Shown: positions 13,896 through 17,151 of the stretch, piece after piece
Layout of the letters: each line of letters starts with the position of its first letter
How positions within the stretch are numbered: position 1 is the stretch's first letter
Assembly (NCBI GenBank): GCA_023659985.1
Contig: JAGXOH010000012.1
Coordinates: 1-17,151, forward strand
DNA: 17,151 nucleotides
Source of the DNA: Candidatus Falkowbacteria bacterium LH_S3
GTDB taxonomy: Bacteria > Patescibacteriota > Patescibacteriia > Patescibacteriales > JAGXOH01
Direction of reading: 5' to 3'
Program-made: the position numbers and the translations under genes
The notes under the pieces: generated by a model
Seen by the model: the letters and a program-made list of their open reading frames with translations, nothing else
Database searches by the model: none
What the model was told of the DNA's origin: nothing

Positions 13896-13925
13896 ACTAT
13901 AATACATTGTAGCACAACATACCAA
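13896..13925 (-). promoter_or_regulatory. Promoter of the nrdR-nrdD-nrdG operon
   Basis: Two overlapping solutions exist on the minus strand: TTGGTA (13925-13920) with TATAGT (13901-13896) at 18-bp spacing, and an extended -10 TGCTACAAT (13914-13906). Either start site would place the CAATATATTG operator at the beginning of the transcript, where a bound repressor would block initiation. Confidence 0.45.
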
Positions 13926-13999
13926 GAGTTTAAAATAGACTAAAAATAGGTAAAAAATAAATAATTTTTTTTGAAAAAAATATAAATAAATAAATCTCT

Positions 14000-14008
14000 T
14001 GTGGATAA
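14000..14008 (-). promoter_or_regulatory. Single DnaA-box match upstream of the nrd operon
   Basis: The minus strand reads TTATCCACA, a perfect DnaA box, inside a very AT-rich stretch (13930-14050) between the nrd promoter and the ftsZ terminator. It is about 75 bp upstream of the promoter. DnaA regulates nrd genes in some bacteria. A lone box does not make an origin. Confidence 0.35.
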
Positions 14009-14050
14009 CTCATAGATATTTTCAACAAACAAAAAGAAAATATTGATCAT

Positions 14051-14085
14051 AAAAAAACACGTCTGAAATTCAGGCGTGCTTTTTT
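14051..14085 (-). terminator. Intrinsic terminator of ftsZ
   Basis: An inverted repeat with arms of about 10 bp at 14058-14067 and 14069-14078 (CACGTCTGAA against TTCAGGCGTG, one mismatch or wobble) is bounded by A7 on one side and T6 on the other. The hairpin is therefore followed by a T-run whichever strand is transcribed. It begins about 20 bp past the ftsZ stop. Confidence 0.85.
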
Positions 14086-14097
14086 GGAGGAAATATT

Positions 14098-15378
14098 TTA
14101 TTTCATTTTCCGCCTAATAAAAGCCGGAACTCCTAATTCATCTTCCTCATTATATTCTTCATTTTTATTTTTCTCTGCTTTTTTATTTTTATTGTTTAAA
14201 GAAAAATCTTTATCATTTTTTCCTCGTGATTGCTTCTGAGGTGTGGATTCTTCTTGTCTATTATTCTTATTCTCAGAATCTTCTTCAGAATTTTCACTAA
14301 AATCTTCTTCTTTTAAAGAGGGAGAAGAAGATATAAGATCTTTCTTTTGCTCTTCTTCAATAAAATTACTAGGAGAATAACTTTTGCTATATTCTTCTTT
14401 TTTGGATTTAGCTGTTTCTTTATTTTGATTATCAAAGCCAGTGGCTATCACGGTTATTTTTATTTCATCTTTTAATTTCTCATCAATAACGGCTCCGAAT
14501 ATAACCTTAGCTTCATCATCAGCAGAGGCAGTAATAACCTTAGCGGCTTCATTAACTTCATTCATACCTAAACCAGGACCGCCTGTTATGGTAAAGACAA
14601 CTCCTTTTGCTCCTTCTACTGACATATCCAACAGAGGAGAGCTGACAGCCGCCTTGGCCGCTTCTACTGATTTGTTTTCACCCCCGGCTTTTCCAATGCC
14701 CATTAAGGCTGAACCAGCATTGGACATCACAGCTTTAACGTCAGCGAAGTCAGCGTTAATGATGCCAGGAATAGTTATTATTTCAGCAATTCCTTGCACA
14801 CCTTGCCTTAATACTTCATCAGCTACAGCAAAAGCTTCAAGCAAAGAAGTTTTTTTATCAATAACTTGTAATAATTTATCATTGGAAATAGTAATAATGG
14901 TATCCACCTTGTCAGCTAATTCAGAAAATCCTCTTTCCGTTATAATCTTTCTTTGTCCGCCTTCAAAAGAAAAAGGTTTGGTAATGACTGCCACTGTTAA
15001 TGCTCCCAAATCTTTAGCTATTTCGGCTACTATGGGAGAAGCGCCAGTGCCGGTGCCTCCGCCTAAGCCAGCGGTAATAAATACCATATCTGAATCTTTA
15101 AGTATATCTCTTATTTCATTTTGAGACTCTTCAGCTCCTTGTTGACCGAGCTCAGGATTCATCCCTGCTCCAAGTCCTCCTGTTACTGATTTTCCAATAT
15201 GCAATTTTTCATTAGCTTTATTATAATGAAGAGCTTGGACATCACTATTAATAGCAACGAAATCAACTCCTTTAATACCTTGTTCTATCATTCTATTCAA
15301 AGCACTTCCCCCGCCTCCTCCAACTCCAACTACCTTTATTTTGGCAAATGTTTCTGCTGCCGGTTTTACTTCTGCCAT
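14098..15378 (-). CDS. ftsZ: Cell division protein FtsZ
   Basis: FtsZ is a tubulin-like GTPase that polymerises into the division ring. The protein has 426 residues. The N-terminal nucleotide-binding loop is GVGGGGGSALNRM (18-30) and the tubulin signature is GGGTGTG (106-112). The T7 synergy loop is N207-A-D209-FA-D212, with both acids present, so GTPase activity is expected on polymerisation. The globular core ends at about 320. A long, charged, low-complexity linker (about 325-412, rich in Glu, Lys, Ser and Asn) follows. The C-terminal peptide LGVPAFIRRKMK is the docking site for FtsA and other partners. It lies downstream of ftsA but across a 234-bp repeat-containing gap and has its own promoter, so it may be transcribed both alone and with ftsA. 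ATG 15378 fits the family start. Confidence 0.98.
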   Translation of the reverse strand: MAEVKPAAETFAKIKVVGVGGGGGSALNRMIEQGIKGVDFVAINSDVQALHYNKANEKLHIGKSVTGGLGAGMNPELGQQGAEESQNEIRDILKDSDMVFITAGLGGGTGTGASPIVAEIAKDLGALTVAVITKPFSFEGGQRKIITERGFSELADKVDTIITISNDKLLQVIDKKTSLLEAFAVADEVLRQGVQGIAEIITIPGIINADFADVKAVMSNAGSALMGIGKAGGENKSVEAAKAAVSSPLLDMSVEGAKGVVFTITGGPGLGMNEVNEAAKVITASADDEAKVIFGAVIDEKLKDEIKITVIATGFDNQNKETAKSKKEEYSKSYSPSNFIEEEQKKDLISSSPSLKEEDFSENSEEDSENKNNRQEESTPQKQSRGKNDKDFSLNNKNKKAEKNKNEEYNEEDELGVPAFIRRKMK

Positions 15379-15418
15379 AATTATTTTGGAAATTTAAATA
15401 TTTTTTATATTGAATTGT

Positions 15419-15447
15419 ATTTTATATGATAAAAATCAAATTATCAA
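15419..15447 (-). promoter_or_regulatory. Promoter of ftsZ
   Basis: The minus strand has TTGATA (15447-15442) and TAAAAT (15424-15419) separated by exactly 17 bp, about 40 bp before the ftsZ ATG. Two alternative -10 registers (TATAAA, TACAAT) overlap it with poorer spacing. Confidence 0.55.
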
Positions 15448-15467
15448 GGAGTTGTATTAGTCAGCTC

Positions 15468-15520
15468 ATTAAATTTGCTTTCCCCCAAATTGCTCAAAGC
15501 TGTAAGCTGTAAGCTGTAAG
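15468..15520. repeat. Second copy of the 22-bp leader with a 7-nt array
   Basis: Bases 15468-15489 are identical to 7795-7816. From 15486 the words CAAATTG, CTCAAAG and then three exact copies of CTGTAAG follow (15500-15520). Phase and the first word (CAAA-N-TG) match the array next to ogt, but later words differ. Confidence 0.75.
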
Positions 15521-15539
15521 AATGCTTTCAACCTTCAAC

Positions 15540-15558
15540 AATTTGCCGAAGGCAAATT
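15540..15558. repeat. Perfect 8-bp hairpin between ftsA and ftsZ
   Basis: AATTTGCC and GGCAAATT are separated by a GAA triloop. The stem lies between two blocks of 7-nt words. It lacks a T-run, so an mRNA structure or a repeat-associated palindrome is more likely than a terminator. Confidence 0.6.
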
Positions 15559-15561
15559 ATT

Positions 15562-15589
15562 CTTTCAACTTTGAACTTTGAACTTTCAA
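15562..15589. repeat. Four-unit 7-nt array (CTTTSAA)
   Basis: Four consecutive words, CTTTCAA, CTTTGAA, CTTTGAA, CTTTCAA, lie between the two hairpins of the ftsA-ftsZ gap. Confidence 0.8.
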
Positions 15590-15590
15590 C

Positions 15591-15611
15591 AAATTAAGCT
15601 TTGCTTAATTT
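15591..15611. terminator. Perfect 9-bp hairpin just past ftsA
   Basis: AAATTAAGC and GCTTAATTT flank a TTT loop, 2 bp after the ftsA stop. On the plus strand it is followed by T's; on the ftsA (minus) strand it is followed by TTTGTTG. It may cause partial termination or protect the ftsA 3' end. No plus-strand gene is visible that would need it. Confidence 0.4.
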
Positions 15612-15612
15612 T

Positions 15613-16860
15613 TTAAGGCATTAATTTGGAAAACCAATTTTTTACCTTAACAAAAGCACCTGAAAAAATATTACCCATCCTTTCCTTGCCGTCCTTTTTG
15701 TCAAATTCTTTATTAGCCCATAAAACCAAACCCAAAGCAGTTACAAAAGAAGGATCATCCACTTTGTCAATGACTAAATCCATATTACGACAAGTTCCTA
15801 TAGACACTGGTAATTTTAATTTAGTCTTTGCCACTTCCACCAAACCGGTTAATTTAGAACCGCTTCCTGCTAACAACACTCCGGCTGGCAACATTCCGGA
15901 TCGATCAACTTCTTTTAATTCTTCATCAACCTTTTCAAATAATTCCTCTACTCTGGCCTCTATTATTTCTGCTACATATTTTTTAGAAATAGTTCCCAGA
16001 TCATCTTCAACTTCCTCTTCTTTAGCAAGAGCGCTAATATCCACTTCATCTTTTTGTGAGTAATTGCTTGGTCTACAATCTCCAAATTCAAGTTTTATCC
16101 TTTCAGCTAAATTAATAGGGCATCTGAGTCCAATAGCTACATCTCCTGTTATATGCTCTGACCCTAAAGGCAATATAGATGAATGAATTAAATTACCCTC
16201 TTCATATACAGCCAAACCTGTAGTGGATGCTCCAATATTAATCACCGCCACTCCTAATTCTTTTTGTTTAACACTTAAAATCGGCTCTGCTGAAGCCAAT
16301 GGAGATAAAACCAAATTTTCTATATTTTCAACTCCGGTTCTATAAATCGTCTTTGTTAAATTTTTTATTTGATTGCTAACTCCTTGGACTATTAAAGCGT
16401 CCACCTCTAATCTCACCCCGCTCATTCCCACCGGATCTTTGATATCTTCTTGGCTATCAACTGTAAATTTTACCGGAAGCACATGTAAAATTTCATAATT
16501 TGCCGGACCTGATAACGCTTTAGCAGCTTCAATAGCTCGATCCATGTCATCAGCACTAATCTCTCCATTGCTCTTGCCTACAGCCACAACCCCCTTACTT
16601 CTATTACACTTAATGTGAGGATCATTTATATTGGCCCATACATTATTTATGGGCACGCCAATAAGACGTTCTCCTTTTTCCAAGCAAGCTGAAATTGAAG
16701 ACGTGGCATCATCTATGCTTTTTATCGTTCCCTTGCTAACGCCTTCAGCTCCCACTGAAGTAGCGCCTATTATTTGCAAATCCCCTCCTCTTTTTTGAGC
16801 AACCACCAAACGTACTTCAGTAGACCCCACATCTAAGCTAGCTATTATGTCTTCTTTCAT
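15613..16860 (-). CDS. ftsA: Cell division protein FtsA
   Basis: FtsA is an actin-like ATPase that anchors FtsZ filaments to the membrane and recruits later division proteins. The protein has 415 residues, the usual length. Actin-fold phosphate loops are DVGSTEVRL (10-18) and the NIGASTTGLAV stretch near 212, with the LAGSGSKLTG adenosine-site motif near 330. The 1C subdomain characteristic of FtsA lies at about 80-160. The C-terminal helix (NIFSGAFVKVKNWFSKLMP) is amphipathic and basic, as expected for the membrane-targeting sequence. ftsZ follows downstream. FtsQ, murC and other members of a classical division cluster are not in the window. A strong promoter lies about 75 bp before the ATG. 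No Shine-Dalgarno site is visible. Confidence 0.96.
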   Translation of the reverse strand: MKEDIIASLDVGSTEVRLVVAQKRGGDLQIIGATSVGAEGVSKGTIKSIDDATSSISACLEKGERLIGVPINNVWANINDPHIKCNRSKGVVAVGKSNGEISADDMDRAIEAAKALSGPANYEILHVLPVKFTVDSQEDIKDPVGMSGVRLEVDALIVQGVSNQIKNLTKTIYRTGVENIENLVLSPLASAEPILSVKQKELGVAVINIGASTTGLAVYEEGNLIHSSILPLGSEHITGDVAIGLRCPINLAERIKLEFGDCRPSNYSQKDEVDISALAKEEEVEDDLGTISKKYVAEIIEARVEELFEKVDEELKEVDRSGMLPAGVLLAGSGSKLTGLVEVAKTKLKLPVSIGTCRNMDLVIDKVDDPSFVTALGLVLWANKEFDKKDGKERMGNIFSGAFVKVKNWFSKLMP

Positions 16861-16933
16861 ATTTATATTAGGTAAAATTTCTTACTTTTCACACTTTCTT
16901 CTACAAATTAAAAAATTTTATATTTCTAATTAT

Positions 16934-16962
16934 ATTATATATAAAAAAATGATTTTTGCCAA
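16934..16962 (-). promoter_or_regulatory. Consensus promoter of ftsA
   Basis: The minus strand has TTGGCA (16962-16957) and a perfect TATAAT (16939-16934) with a 17-bp spacer. This is the best sigma70-type promoter in the window. The transcript would have a leader of about 65 nt. Confidence 0.75.
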
Positions 16963-16998
16963 TAAAAACTCAAATACTTAATAAAATCCACATGACAA

Positions 16999-17089
16999 AG
17001 CTAAAAACTAAAAGCTAAAAACTAAAAGCTACAACTTAAAACTCAAAATTTCTTACTTTTTACTTTTTACCTCTTACTTTTTACTTCTT
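16999..17089. repeat. Thirteen-unit array of 7-nt words
   Basis: From 16999 the sequence divides without a gap into thirteen 7-mers, almost all beginning with A. The first half uses AGCTAAA, AACTAAA, AGCTACA and ACTCAAA; the second half uses ACTTTTT, ACCTCTT and ACTTCTT. The words drift gradually along the array. Confidence 0.85.
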
Positions 17090-17107
17090 AACGATATTTT
17101 AATTCAG

Positions 17108-17151
17108 TTTTGAATTTTGAGTTTTGGTTTTGCGTTTTGAACTTTGAGTTT
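17108..17151. repeat. TTTTGAR-type 7-nt array running off the right edge
   Basis: The words TTTTGAA, TTTTGAG, a 6-nt TTTTGG, TTTTGCG, TTTTGAA and CTTTGAG follow one another to the window edge. Part of it (17113-17125) is an exact reverse complement of 17038-17050 in the preceding array. Confidence 0.7.

Noticed and set aside
13930..14050. Chromosome origin of replication
   Set aside because: Only one DnaA box is present, with no dnaA, dnaN or box cluster.
14441..15124. 227-codon open frame on the plus strand
   Set aside because: It is fully antisense to ftsZ and shows no recognisable motif; ftsZ is certain.

Overview
This is an AT-rich bacterial window in which every gene I can support lies on the minus strand. 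Gene content and style point to Candidate Phyla Radiation/Patescibacteria (Parcubacteria-like). I see compact genes, few recognisable Shine-Dalgarno sites, a stand-alone ftsA-ftsZ pair, a class III (anaerobic) ribonucleotide reductase interrupted by inteins, and a lysine-rich membrane protein of a kind familiar from these genomes. TGA is used as a normal stop (for example at the end of nrdG), so this is not one of the TGA-glycine lineages. The taxonomic call is inference.

Layout in the direction of transcription (right to left). A consensus sigma70 promoter (16934-16962) drives ftsA (15613-16860). A repeat-filled gap follows, then ftsZ with its own promoter (15419-15447) and a strong intrinsic terminator (14051-14085). 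Next comes a deoxynucleotide-synthesis operon: promoter and NrdR-box-like palindrome (13872-13925), nrdR (13339-13812), nrdD with two inteins (9744-13262), an unlabelled 47-codon ORF carrying the glycyl-radical domain missing from nrdD (9455-9598), and the radical-SAM activase nrdG (8756-9445), closed by a hairpin at 8588-8616. A 477-bp repeat-rich gap leads to a small one-TM protein (7907-8278), an alkylguanine-DNA alkyltransferase-like gene (ATG at 7794), a decayed PDZ-domain C-terminus (7371-7517), a uppP-like phosphatase, dnaE, and a membrane protein with a very basic N-terminus. At the left edge is a tandem duplication of a small one-TM gene, with one copy intact and the other frameshifted.

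The genes serve division (FtsA tethers FtsZ at the membrane), dNTP supply under anaerobiosis (NrdR represses, NrdD reduces, NrdG installs the radical), replication (DnaE), DNA alkyl-damage repair and undecaprenyl-phosphate recycling for the envelope.

The most notable features are: (1) the split NrdD, whose radical domain is a separate mini-protein tightly coupled to nrdG; (2) two inteins in the same NrdD, only 42 residues apart around a Cys-Cys pair; (3) a set of intergenic arrays built from 7-nt words that differ from locus to locus, two of them starting with an identical 22-bp sequence; (4) the mosaic divergence of the duplicated gene pair. All calls come from reading the sequence; no searches were run.
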